The position numbers were made by a program, and so were the translations under genes. Shown in pieces: positions 13,201-24,100 of a DNA stretch of 64,000 bases. Numbering within the stretch: the first letter of the stretch is position 1; the number at the start of each line of letters is the position of its first letter. The DNA is from Odontesthes bonariensis (lineage: Eukaryota; Chordata; Actinopteri; Atheriniformes; Atherinopsidae): assembly GCF_027942865.1 (NCBI RefSeq), contig NC_134517.1, forward strand, positions 19,970,009 through 20,034,008, written 5' to 3'. Under the pieces are notes generated by a model, which worked only from the letters and a program-made list of their open reading frames with translations, searched no databases and was not told the DNA's origin.

Positions 13201-16200
13201 TATGACTCTGGAACATCCTGTCAGACAGATGTGGATTTGATTGGAAACGCACTGCAGCTTGTTTGCTGGTTTCGCACAGACACTGCATTGTGGTGCACGG
13301 CTCTATTTTAAAGCCTACATTTGACGAGACAGAACCATCTGGGTCACTTCACTCCCCTCATGGTTAGCTACCATAGATTTCCTTTACAGCTTGTCAGACA
13401 CCCACTGCTCTGACCTCTTGGACAGCCATTAGTGCCCATAAAGTGCGGTGATGAATTGTCAAATGAAACATAAAGGCGATTTAAATTTGAATTCCTCAGG
13501 GGCACATTGGAACGTGCTTCTCCTGGTGCTTTACATTTTGATTTGGATAGGAAGCACATCTTATAAAGCGTGATTACAGACACAATTTGTGTTGAAACAT
13601 GGTCTGTTTCACAGAGCTAGTGGCTGAGGTTGACATCAGTTAACCTCATGGCCATTTAATGAAAAACAACTAAGCATGTGCATTATTTCATGGTTTTAAT
13701 TAGAAGTTGACTCTTTTTCCTCTTTTTCCACAGGCTGCTTTGAGTGCTGCATTAAATGTTTAGGCGGAGTGCCCTACGCGTCGCTGGTGGCAACGATCCT
13801 CTGCTTCTCTGGTGTCGCCCTGTTCTGTGGATGTGGCCATGTGGCTCTCACTGGCACAGTGACCATCCTGGAAACCCACTTCTCCAAGGTCACAACTGAT
13901 CATGCCATGCTCACTGATGTGTAAGTGACCTTATACTCTAAATGTATTCTACAAAGCAGCTTGTAATGCTTGCCAGACTCTGAGAGACAGATAAAACTGA
14001 TAAGAAAGAAATGATTGTAAACTCTTTAGGGTCATAATAGGATCCATTACCCAATGTACTCACTGGAAAATGTGCACGTAGGTCAATAAAGTAGACGTCC
14101 AAACTTTATACAGATAACTCTTAACGAGGTGGACTTTTATGTTGGCTATTTTTAGCTGACATTGTCTCCTACATTCATCTGATCCTTGAGAACAGTCCTA
14201 ATATGGACATTTAATTTTTGCAACACATCCATTAGTCCAAATAATAAAAGACGAATGACATAAGGCAGGGCTGCACATGTGTTTTATGTTGGGGTGGATT
14301 TGAAGGGCCCTGTTTAATTTAGGATGTCCAAAAAGGCAGTTTGTCTTCTGGTGGATGATTTCCAGAGACATCCGTCACCTGTTATCTCCACATTTGGGCT
14401 TGCATCCCTCTTCACTTTTTAGGGAAGTGTCGACATTTGCTGTATCACAGCCACCTGTTTATGTTTAACCAACCCAGGTTACTGTTTTGCACCCAAAATA
14501 AAATTCTGTCTGCAGCAATGCTCCACAGCAGACAGCGGTAGCCTCTGCTAACACAAGAGTGTACCTGACATTTTTAGTAGCGCTCTCCAGGTGTGATGTT
14601 GGAGGTTTTTGCTCTCTCCCTGCTCAACAAAGCCTAACTGTGACATTGCTCTTTAACAGAATACAGCTGATGCAGTATGTCATCTATGGCATTGCTTCGT
14701 TTTTCTTCCTGTATGGAATCATTCTGCTTGCCGAGGGCTTTTACACAACTAGCGCCGTCAAGGAACTTCACAGCGAGTTCAAGACCACCATCTGTGGACG
14801 CTGCATCAGTGGAATGGTATGTTAACAAACCCTCACTGCTATGTCGACACTGAACACATGCTTGAAAACTGTTTTATGGCGTACGCCAAACTTTTAAAAA
14901 ACATTCTTTATATGAGTAAATTAACACGGACGAGTTTTAAGGTTATCTGGTTATGCTAACATTGTGACAATTCTGTGTCCTCAGTTTGTGTTCCTTACAT
15001 ACATCCTGGGTGTGGCCTGGCTTGGCGTGTTTGGCTTCTCTGCAGTGCCCGTCTTCCTTTTCTACAACATGTGGTCTACCTGTAATACCATGAGGTCTTC
15101 CATGGCCAACATTACAAACATTGACTCCATCTGTGTGGATGTTCGTCAGTACGGTAAGAGGAACTCTGTCGCACTCCTTTCCATTTTCAGTTTAAGTTTT
15201 CTGTTTGTTACTCCTTCAGCCTGCTACTAATTAAAGCCAATACAATTTTGAAAGGTCCAAACAGGGAAAACTTTGCCTGAAAAAATCTGGATATTGTGAC
15301 TCTGCGTAATCTTATCGTAATCGTAAAAGCATGCTGTGAAGTCTTGTTTTATTGTTTCTTTCTTTCTTTTTTTTGGACAGGCAGGTTTATGTAGCTATTC
15401 TAGTGCTCTTAAGTTATCAATCGTAATTTCAAATTGTATCACTTTGCTGCAATTTTCTTAGCTTGGCCAGTAACAGTAAAGTGTTTCATTTGTATTAAAT
15501 TTAAGAGACTACAAAATTAAATCAGTGCCGGAATAATGGTGATCAGCGACAAAGAACGACATAATTAATTACATTTACAAATTTTATTTGATCACTTTGA
15601 TATATTAGCAAATGTGTAAACTAAACTTAGTTAAAATGGCAAAAAGATTGTTTGTGGAGGTTTTTTTCTGTGAGGAAAAACTATTCTATACGTCAGTCTA
15701 TAAAAACACGGGATACGGTATCTCACAAGTTGATTGATTCTCTCATTAGACCCTGCCCAACTGCCAAAGGCAATTTTGTTTTTCAATATGCCCGGTTGAC
15801 AATACAAACTTCATTATAATTTGAGGTACCCAAGCTGAAAAAAAAACCTGCTGACAGCTATTTTCGCAGCCTGTGTGCTGCAAGCTGTGAAGATAAAGGT
15901 GTCTTCATGTGTGAAATCAGTAGAATTCCCCTTTGAAATGTCATCACCATTTAGCACTGAACTCAGTTGACAGTAACTCAGTAGACTTTAGCTCAAGGTT
16001 TGCACTTTGTAGGTTTTGTCATGATTGGCAAGACAAAGGGGATTTTTTTTTTCTTTGGCTTCCAAAGTAAACCTTTGAATTCAATGGCCACAGGAATTAT
16101 CCCGTGGAATGCCACTCCAGGCAAGGCCTGTGGATCTACGCTAGATGACATCTGTAACACCAGTGAGGTAAGGTGCTGTTCTTTCCACACGCACACATTT

Positions 16201-18847
16201 ATACAAACCCATTGCAGTGGAGTTGTGCAGCCTGGGATGCAACGGGAATAAATGATTTCAACATGAATCGTTGTTATGTGTCTTTTTTTTTTTTCAGTTC
16301 TATCTGTCTTACCACCTGTACATCGTGGCGTGTGCCGGGGCAGGAGCCACTGTGATCGCTCTGGTAAGCTTCCCCTCAGTGTCTCCGTCCTCTCCCTTTA
16401 GTCTATCTTTGCACGGTTTGTATCAGCAGATCATGTGTCAATGCTGCTCTTCTCATTCTTACATGGTTTATGTAACCACACAAAGGATGATTACACATTG
16501 GCTTCTCCTCGGCTCCAAATCCATTTGCTGTTCACCATCTGCTTAGATGCACATGGCTGTGTTTTTATTTCAGGGTGGGTGGGACAGTGTGCAGTATTGG
16601 CTTGTTGTTTTGCTTTCATGATAATCTTTAGACATAACACTTCCATGATCCACAAGTAAGATATTGTAAAATGATACTAACTGACATTTTACAGCTGAAA
16701 ACTGATGGGTCACTTCACTAACTTGTCACAAAATTTTGTGACGAGGAGGTCACCGGCATGTGCTCTTACCACCTTTTCTGTTCTCTTCCACCAGCTGATC
16801 TACATGATGGCAACAACTTATAACTTTGCTGTTTTGAAGTTTAAGAGTCGGGAAGACTGCTGCACTAAGTTTTAAACTGGTTGAAGAGCACAGTGCAACC
16901 AGTTGGCTGTGCTGAGTAGAGACAAGTTGCCACTGATGACAAACTAAGAAGAAAAAAAAAAAGTCTGAGAGTAGAAAAGTCAATATTTCTCCATTAGTAA
17001 TCACATGATGTGTAAATAGCTGATTGTATGCTTCTTTTAGTATTTGGTATGCAGTGATTTTGTTTGTCTCAGGACACTTCATGAAAGTTGTCCTAGGAGT
17101 GGGGTGGCCCTTAGTTGACTTTTTTTTTTCTTTTTTGTTTTCCTTCCTGTTTTTATGCCCGCTTCTAGAAATATGCCATCATTGGAATTGAAAGAAACAT
17201 GCGCAATTAGAAACCCGCCACAGTGTTATTTATATTTGTCATATGTGAAGCTGGTTTTGGCCTGCAAAAAGGCGTCGACTGCACGAGTAATTTGGACGAG
17301 AAAAACAAAAACAGCTAGTAGGCTGCAGTCAAAGCTGAAATATGCTAATTTGTGCATGAACATTTGAGGCACGTGAAACGTAACCGTAAGATACTTGTGC
17401 AGGTTTTTATTACACTATAGTATTTAAAAAAAATAAGTCACCTATATTGGCATTAAGGGCTTATCGAAACACAGAGGCCGCACCGAGCTCGTATAGATGT
17501 ACAGTATAAAGCTGAGTTTAATCCATGTGGACGTATTCGAGGTGATCTCAGGCTTAATGTTTCTGATTGCCATTGTAGCGATTTAGCAGAAGGTTCATTC
17601 TAGCGATTCTACATCTGTAAAAGGACAGGGTGCGAGGCAGGGTAAGGTTAGCAGTGGCCAGTTGCCTCGTCTTTTTTTATTTTTTTATTTTTTTTTTGGT
17701 TTACTACGCAGCCTTGTGATATTGGTGCCATCCCATGAACTCAGAAAACCTTCAGTATTTTACTTTTCTCACAAATTACACTCTAAGCTTAACTAGAAAA
17801 AAAAAAAAAAAATGCTGTGAGCCACTATATTATGCTGATAAGTATTATGTTGACCAGCTGTGTATTGCAGATTTCAAAGTAACTGCACCTCCCTACAGTA
17901 GCATTGCAAACATGAGATGTTAGGCCAGTACAAGGGGTGTACTTCTGCATGAGGTCCTAAGCCTCAGTTTAATTTCCTGTATTTTATAAAATGAAAAAAA
18001 GAGATTCTCCTATTTCAGTGTAGCATAAATGTATTATTTTTTCTTCCTATGGGAGCTGATGCTGTTGTTGCATCAGCTGCGAAGTTGTTTCATTTCATAC
18101 AGTTTCCTTTATTCTTTATCAAAGTGCCATTTGTTAATCTTAACACTGAGCCTGCATGCTTACCAGTTTTTTTTTCGGATTCTTTGATCTGTTTATAGTT
18201 ACTTATACTCCATATTTCATATATTTAATTTTCTCCTAAGTTTTACAAAACTGTAGCTTTTACTTTCTATATAAAATAAACAATCTTTGTTTACAAAAGT
18301 ATCCCCACCTGGTCTATTTCTTACACAGCCCGCAGCAATATAATATGAAATGGGTACTTTCTAGAGCACAGTCAGGTTTACAAAACGCAGGTCCTCATGC
18401 TTTGCACTAACATCCAGCTTTGCATGCAACATCTCTGCCTCCTTTCCATCACTCACCACTTTTGCCTTCTGACAAACTCGACGTAGCGAGGTAGTAACTC
18501 CAGTAAAGACCGCGACTTAACAGTTACAATAACTCTTTAACAGTTGTCTTTTTTTTCAGTGAAGTCTTTTGTCCGTTTCAAATCTTAACTGTGTGTTTGC
18601 GTATGTCCATGATTTGTGTACTGTAGCTCTGACTCCTGTAGCTTGCTTTGCATCTCTGACATGCTCACCGGCCATCCACCTCACCCTTCTCTTCCAGATC
18701 CACTTCCTCATGATTCTCTCAGCAAACTGGGCCTACCTTAAGGATGCCAGTCATATGCATACCTACCAAGACATCAAAATGAAGGAAGAGCGGGAGCTGC
18801 AGGACATCACCTCACGCTCAAAGGAATGCCTCAATTCCTACACATAA
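7288..18847 (+). CDS. gpm6b: Neuronal membrane glycoprotein M6-b (PLP/DM20/M6 tetraspan)
   Basis: Four-pass membrane proteolipid of the myelin PLP family, located in neuronal and glial plasma membranes. Coding exons are 7288-7336, 13734-13920, 14660-14816, 14985-15153, 16094-16167 and 16298-16363, followed by one of two last exons (16795-16875 or 18698-18847). The sizes 187, 169, 74 and 66 nt match the conserved PLP-family exon pattern, and all phases join. The start ATG at 7288 opens [16 protein letters not shown]; its split Gly codon joins exactly to [12 protein letters not shown] in exon 2, a Cys cluster that is palmitoylated in this family. Membrane segments lie near residues 30-52, 85-107, 132-154 and 216-240. 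The large extracellular loop, with its conserved cysteines, is encoded by exons 4-6. Products are 260 or 283 aa depending on the last exon. Sequence is closer to M6B than M6A ([20 protein letters not shown]). It is the only plus-strand gene besides trappc2. Confidence 0.95.
7337..13733 (+). other. gpm6b: gpm6b intron 1
   Basis: A 6.4-kb intron with GT donor (GTACCAATGA) and a CAG acceptor. It contains a long T/A-rich low-complexity stretch at about 9437-9535 and T-rich tracts at about 9910-9985. I found no coding exon, RNA gene or transposon. Regulatory elements may be present but cannot be identified from one sequence. Confidence 0.75.
16795..16875 (+). CDS. gpm6b: gpm6b alternative last exon A (PLP-like tail)
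   Basis: A strong acceptor (ccaccag) opens a 26-codon exon followed by TAA. It completes the fourth membrane helix and ends in [12 protein letters not shown], the cytoplasmic tail of PLP/DM20-type proteins. It joins exon 6 in phase 0. A long 3' UTR follows, with a canonical AATAAA at 18275-18280. It would be skipped when exon B at 18698 is used, giving the 260-aa isoform. Two alternative carboxyl tails are a known property of mammalian M6B. Confidence 0.9.
   Translation: MIYMMATTYNFAVLKFKSREDCCTKF
18275..18280 (+). terminator. gpm6b: Poly(A) signal of gpm6b isoform A
   Basis: AATAAA about 1.4 kb after the exon-A stop codon, followed by T-rich and GT-rich sequence. It is the first clear signal after exon A. 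Confidence 0.6.
18698..18847 (+). CDS. gpm6b: gpm6b alternative last exon B (M6-type tail)
   Basis: The acceptor cttccag opens a 49-codon exon plus TAA that reads [20 protein letters not shown] and ends in [11 protein letters not shown], the standard M6 carboxyl tail. It joins exon 6 (ends 16363) in phase 0, as exon A does, so the two are mutually exclusive terminal exons. Its 3' UTR runs to AATAAA signals at 20765-20770 and 20896-20901, close to the end of ofd1 on the other strand. This gives the 283-aa isoform. Confidence 0.92.
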   Translation: MHFLMILSANWAYLKDASHMHTYQDIKMKEERELQDITSRSKECLNSYT

Positions 18848-20522
18848 GGATATTACGCACGCGCCATTTACACAGACACACATGAAGACATACATAGACA
18901 CCGTGGCCAACCACCGTGGCCACTTTGGACCAAGGTGACACTCAGCTAAAATAACCTGCCAACTGTGTACACTGTGCACCACTAACCCGGCTCCTAACAA
19001 ACTAATGCATCAGTGCTGCTTTCTGTGCTAACTCACCGAGAAGTGTTTCAGAACTGCCACATAAAGGCTCTTTCATGCTGATTTTTATTTTCCATTTTGT
19101 AGGAGAATACAGTTGAGTTCTGAAACTCATGTTTGTTGGTGCTCTCTGCCCCTTTTTTTTTTTTTTTTTTTTTTTGCAACCAGCTTTTGCTGGTGGATCT
19201 TGAGATGTTGCACTATTATTCCTAGACGGTGCACACCAACAACATGATATTTTACAGTCTTGCTCTGTCTTTCATCTGACCCTCAGTGGCTAATTTTTGC
19301 CCTTTTCCCACATAAAGAAAATGCTAAGGTATACGCAACATGAAAGGCCTTGCATCCAATTTAAATTGGTGTCCCACTGTATTGACATTATACCAATATG
19401 ACAAAATGTTTTACAGTAAGGAAAATGTATTATGTACACCAGGTAAGAGTTGGTTATATGTGCTCTTTAAAGCTCAAGTCCTTTATATATAAGAGTTGAC
19501 TCCCTAAACCATCTCAACTAATCATTTCAGTGTTGATTGGTTTTTGGACTTGAATGCCACTTCCACTGTACAGCCACTTAAGAGATTCAAAACATTAGTG
19601 GCCTAAATTAACGCTACCTCAGGTGTGCACTTGGGCTTATGGACAATGCAGCACAAACAACACTTCTCAACATAAAACAGTGGTTTGAAAATCACGTCTC
19701 GGACACACGGCATGTCTTTGGGTAGCAACAACACACACGAAGCACACTCCTCAGGTTCTCCTCTGCGTCCCAGTATTATAGAATTTAACTGTTACAGTAA
19801 ATGCCATTAGAATAAGTTGCTTATTAAATGTGGATGCTGCCAATAATGAGATAGAATGTTTAATGTATTTAATATCCTAAATGAAATCGTCCCATTTGCA
19901 TTTCAGACAAATTTGAAAAAAAGAGAGAGAAAAAATAAGCCGCCAATAAAGAGACTAAGACCTCTCTTAATGCTAATGCAGTTGTTAGCTGTTGCATATT
20001 GTAATATATATTACATGCAATCAAGGTTTCGTCTTTTTTTTTTAAGAATTCTTGAAAGCATAACTATGTCCCATGTGCATTGTTTAACACAGTGTACAGG
20101 ATTTGGAAAACTTCTTTTTTTCTTAATTTTCTAAAACTGTATTTTTTTTTTTATGTGCAGTTGTCACAATGTTTTTGAAAAAAAAAAAGTTACTCATGTA
20201 ATCTTTTATTTCTGTTAGTTGAATTACAGGGATAACTTGAAGTTTCATTGTTGCATGAAGACATCCGTTTCCACGGAGACACGCGTGATGTACAGTAATG
20301 TGTGCTGACATCAGTAGTAGGCAGCGTTTGCCCCTTTTCCTTTTTTTCTAACTGAATTCAAATTAACTCCTTTTCTATAGTGTATCAGTTGAAATGTTTT
20401 TTTTTTTTTTTTTTAGATAATTTTAATCCTTTTAAAACGTATTATTTTGTTGCTTGATAGTAGTCATGTGTTTTGTATTAATGTCAAGGGCTTCCTAAGG
20501 ATTTTTCCCCCTCCGATACCTT

Positions 20523-20528
20523 TTTATT
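20523..20528 (-). terminator. ofd1: Candidate poly(A) signal of ofd1
   Basis: TTTATT on the plus strand, AATAAA on the minus strand, about 600 nt past the ofd1 stop. I saw no canonical AATAAA or ATTAAA on the minus strand between it and the stop. If used, the ofd1 3' UTR would overlap the 3' UTR of gpm6b isoform B. Confidence 0.35.
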
Positions 20529-20895
20529 TCAATTTCAAGTGTCACAACAAGTCAATTAAACAGTTGTACAGAAATATAAACAGCAAATTTAGCCAAAGTA
20601 TGAATCCCAGTGCTGCCAAGTGTATTAAATGATATCTTTGGGACACAAAAATGACATTGGACTGTGTAACACAGGGTGCAATTGTACAGTGGCCGAGCAG
20701 AGAAATGACAGACATGAAGATGATGCACGTCATGTCTCGTCATTGTATGTTGTGTTTCCTATTGAATAAACCAAAAAGTAAAGAAAAGGCTGTCTATCAA
20801 TCACCAGGAGGACGTCAATCAACCAACAAGCACTCTGTCTGACTGGAAACCCCTTTATGACACGATACAACTGGCCTGTTGACTGTTTTTATGGA

Positions 20896-20901
20896 AATAA
20901 A
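20896..20901 (+). terminator. gpm6b: Distal poly(A) signal of gpm6b isoform B
   Basis: AATAAA followed by a T-rich and GT-rich downstream region, about 2.05 kb after the exon-B stop. Another AATAAA lies at 20765-20770. Either could end the long 3' UTR. Confidence 0.55.
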
Positions 20902-21123
20902 TCAAATTAAAAGTCATTTTTTGTTGCGATGTGTATCTTTCTTGGTAGATGGTGTACAGTTCAAGAAGAAAAATCCAAACATTAATTTGTACATGTGAAA
21001 TAAATACAAAAATAATCATTTAAAAATACAATAACAAGATAAATCTTAATAAACGAATAAAGTGTGCGCCACTTAAGTTTACAGAGGCTGCAGCTTATGA
21101 CTCTGTTGGGGGGGGGAATCAGC

Positions 21124-24100
21124 TCACCAGAAATCATCTTCCTCCTCCTTGGGTGAATATGCTGCAATGCTGTGAAAGCCAAATGGAGTCAATTAGCAAA
21201 AGCCTCCGGGGACAAAAACAACAAATCCCAAAATAGATAAGTATTTGTTTAAATGAACTCAGTGCAATTCCAGAGCAAATAACAACATTAAAAAAAAAAA
21301 AAAAAAAAAGATACCAGGAGATGAGTAACCACAAAAGCAATTAAATGTTATTGAAAGAGGATTATGTGGCTGCACGCTTTTATTGAACTTTCCTTGAGTA
21401 ACCGCAAAGCATTTCAATTAGGAAACTGGAGTTGTTGTGTTGATAAAACAAACAAAAAAAGAAAAAAGAAGAAGAAGCCATTGATCTATTAATATTCCAT
21501 CTACCAAAGTCAACAGTTACCTTCCTTCTTTCTCCTCCAACAAACTCTTGTCCTCTGGGCTCGTTTGTCCCGTCTCCTCTCTCGCGGGGCTCTATGGAAA
21601 TAAAAAAAGGCAAATATTCAGGGCATCTGCCCTGTCAATCTAAAAGTTTTAAGGCAGCTTGAAAAAAAAAAAAAAAATGTGGGTGCAACTTGCTTGTATG
21701 TGCTGCTTCTCTCTTGCTTCCAGGACCATCTTCATGTATTTATCCAGTGGATTTTCACCTTTTGACTCCTCCATAGAACTATCAGCTTCTTCCCTCTTCC
21801 CCTCAGCCTCTCCCTCTCCTTTCTTAACCTCTGTGTCTTCTTCATCTTCCTTTTCTGGTTGCTCCACCTCTTCCAAAAACTGGTTAGACAGAGACAGGTT
21901 TATTTTTTTGTTTGGTAGACATCAATTCGCATTGTTCAGAATGAGAAAGTTGAGCATTACCATCTCTTTCTCCAGTCGTTCGAGTTCTTGCCGCTCTCGC
22001 TCCTGGGCTTCTTCTTGCTCCCTCTGCCTTCGTTCTTGCCTTTCTTTTCGCTCCCTTTCCCACCTTTGCTCGTCGTCCTCTTTCTCCTCCACCCTGGCAG
22101 ACTCACCTGAAGTCTGTGGGACGTCTGGTAAACATATTGGCCAACAGAAGAGAGATGATTCGTCTGTTTAAGATGCAGCAAATTCCAGGATCACTACAAT
22201 ACGAGTCAAATATAACAGACTGTTGGAGTCAGACTGATGGCATACAGTAAAAGATGGCTGATCTCGCCTTTTGGGGTCAACCAAGATCAAGGGGCATTTT
22301 TATGGAGGACTAACGACTTACCCGGCTGACCCCGCAAGTCTGTTGGGTGTTCTGGGAGGTCCTGTGGGTGGGAGGCGACGGGGCCATCAGGGGGCTCCTC
22401 GGAGAGAGGGACAGCAGTGTCCAGGAGAAGCTCTGGAATGTGGCTGGGCTCTGGAGGGAGACATGCACAAAGAGATCTTTTATGCTCCACCATAATGCAA
22501 CAGGGCCAGAGGACAGGCACAGAATACATAATCAGCCGTCCTTCATCTTCACCATTGTAGAGGGCTGCTGAAAGGACACTCTGGCCAGTCACACACACTC
22601 ATTAAAAAAAAAAACAGCCAGTCCAAAAACTGTGATCTCCCTCCTGGATATGCCCCATTTCGGTGGGATTAATTATTAAACAACAAATACGTTTGTTGTA
22701 AAAAAAATATTTCCTTTTGATAGACGTCACACACATAAATATATTACACAAACTGCTTTTTAGTTTTCTGCACCTTTCACTCCACGTACAGCAGTCTTAA
22801 ACTGTATATTATGCCCATCTGGCTCTTAATCATACGATACAGCGCAAGGTGTTCTGTTGTAGGAAGAAAGTACTACAGGGGTACTTTTTGTGCCGACACA
22901 ATGAGGAAATAGGCCTTCACAGCAAATCTAATCCATAGCAATTCAAGGTCTGTAGCAATAAAAAGAGTGGACAGACCAGAGAAGATCCAACTGTAAAAAC
23001 AGGTTTCCAAAATGTGTAATTACATGGTTATACTGCTAGTTAAGAATACCTGACAAGGTGAGATCTTCGAGGTTTATCTTCTCAGGCTGTGGAGAAGACT
23101 CTGAGCTGGAGAACGCAGGCTGCAACTTTGGTGGACTGAAAGAAGGGCAAACATGAGGGCATTAGTATTCACCACCTTTGTTTAAAAAAAATGTATTATG
23201 CATGTTGAAATGTCCTTTCCAATGAGGACCCAGATGGTACCTGGACTGGTCTCGCACGGTGCTCTTGAGCTGGGGACTCTGAGGTGGACTGAGTTCAGGA
23301 GAAAAGTCACTTGTGGTCGCATCCTCATTGAAAGGGCCATGAGAGATCTGCCTGTCAGACGGTGGCTTACGGACTGCACCCAAATACTCAACAGCCTCTA
23401 ACGGGGCAGATACTTGCATTAGTATAGCCATACTGAGGCAGAAACGGACAGAATTTGGACTGATTAATCCAGTTTAATTTTGTGGAGCACTGATAAAAAG
23501 CACTTGAAACTATTTCAGTTGGTATTTCACATTAAAAAAAAAAAAAGCACTTTATTAGCTTATCCCTTTTGAAGTGTTTGGACAGGACAAAGCATTTTAT
23601 AAAAGGTACCTTCTGTGGTCTCTCTTTGAAGTTTCTTCCTGGAAGAGGACTGTGGTGTGCTGGATAAGTGGCTGGGTGATGGGAAACTTTCATCCCGAAG
23701 ATGTTCATCTTGCAGAACTAAAGGTTCAGTCAATGAGTGGCGACTGTGGTCAATGAAAACGGTCGCACGGGACTGGTCGTGCTCCTCTGAGAAAGTGACT
23801 CTGTGCTGTGCATGAGTTAAGGTGTTTCTGGTGTCGTGGGACACCAGGATGGGGGACTGGACACTTTGAGGAGAGAGTGGTCTGAGTGATGGCTTTGGTT
23901 TGTGGGCTGAATGGATGTGTGAATGGTGAGAGTCTCGTTTTCTAAGAGGGGAGTTGGGCTGATATGAAGGATATGTTTGTTCTGGGGAGAGCGGTCTTGG
24001 GGTAAGCATGTGTGAGATGGTGGAGTTCACTGCCCTCTGCTGGTAGTTCCTGTAGGCTTCCTCCAAGTGCTCAGCCTCCCTCTGCAGCTCCTGGATCCGA

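Noticed and set aside
21659-22171. 170-codon Ser-rich plus-strand frame
   Set aside because: Antisense to Glu/Arg-rich ofd1 exons; Ser/Cys richness is the complement of GAG/AGA codons.
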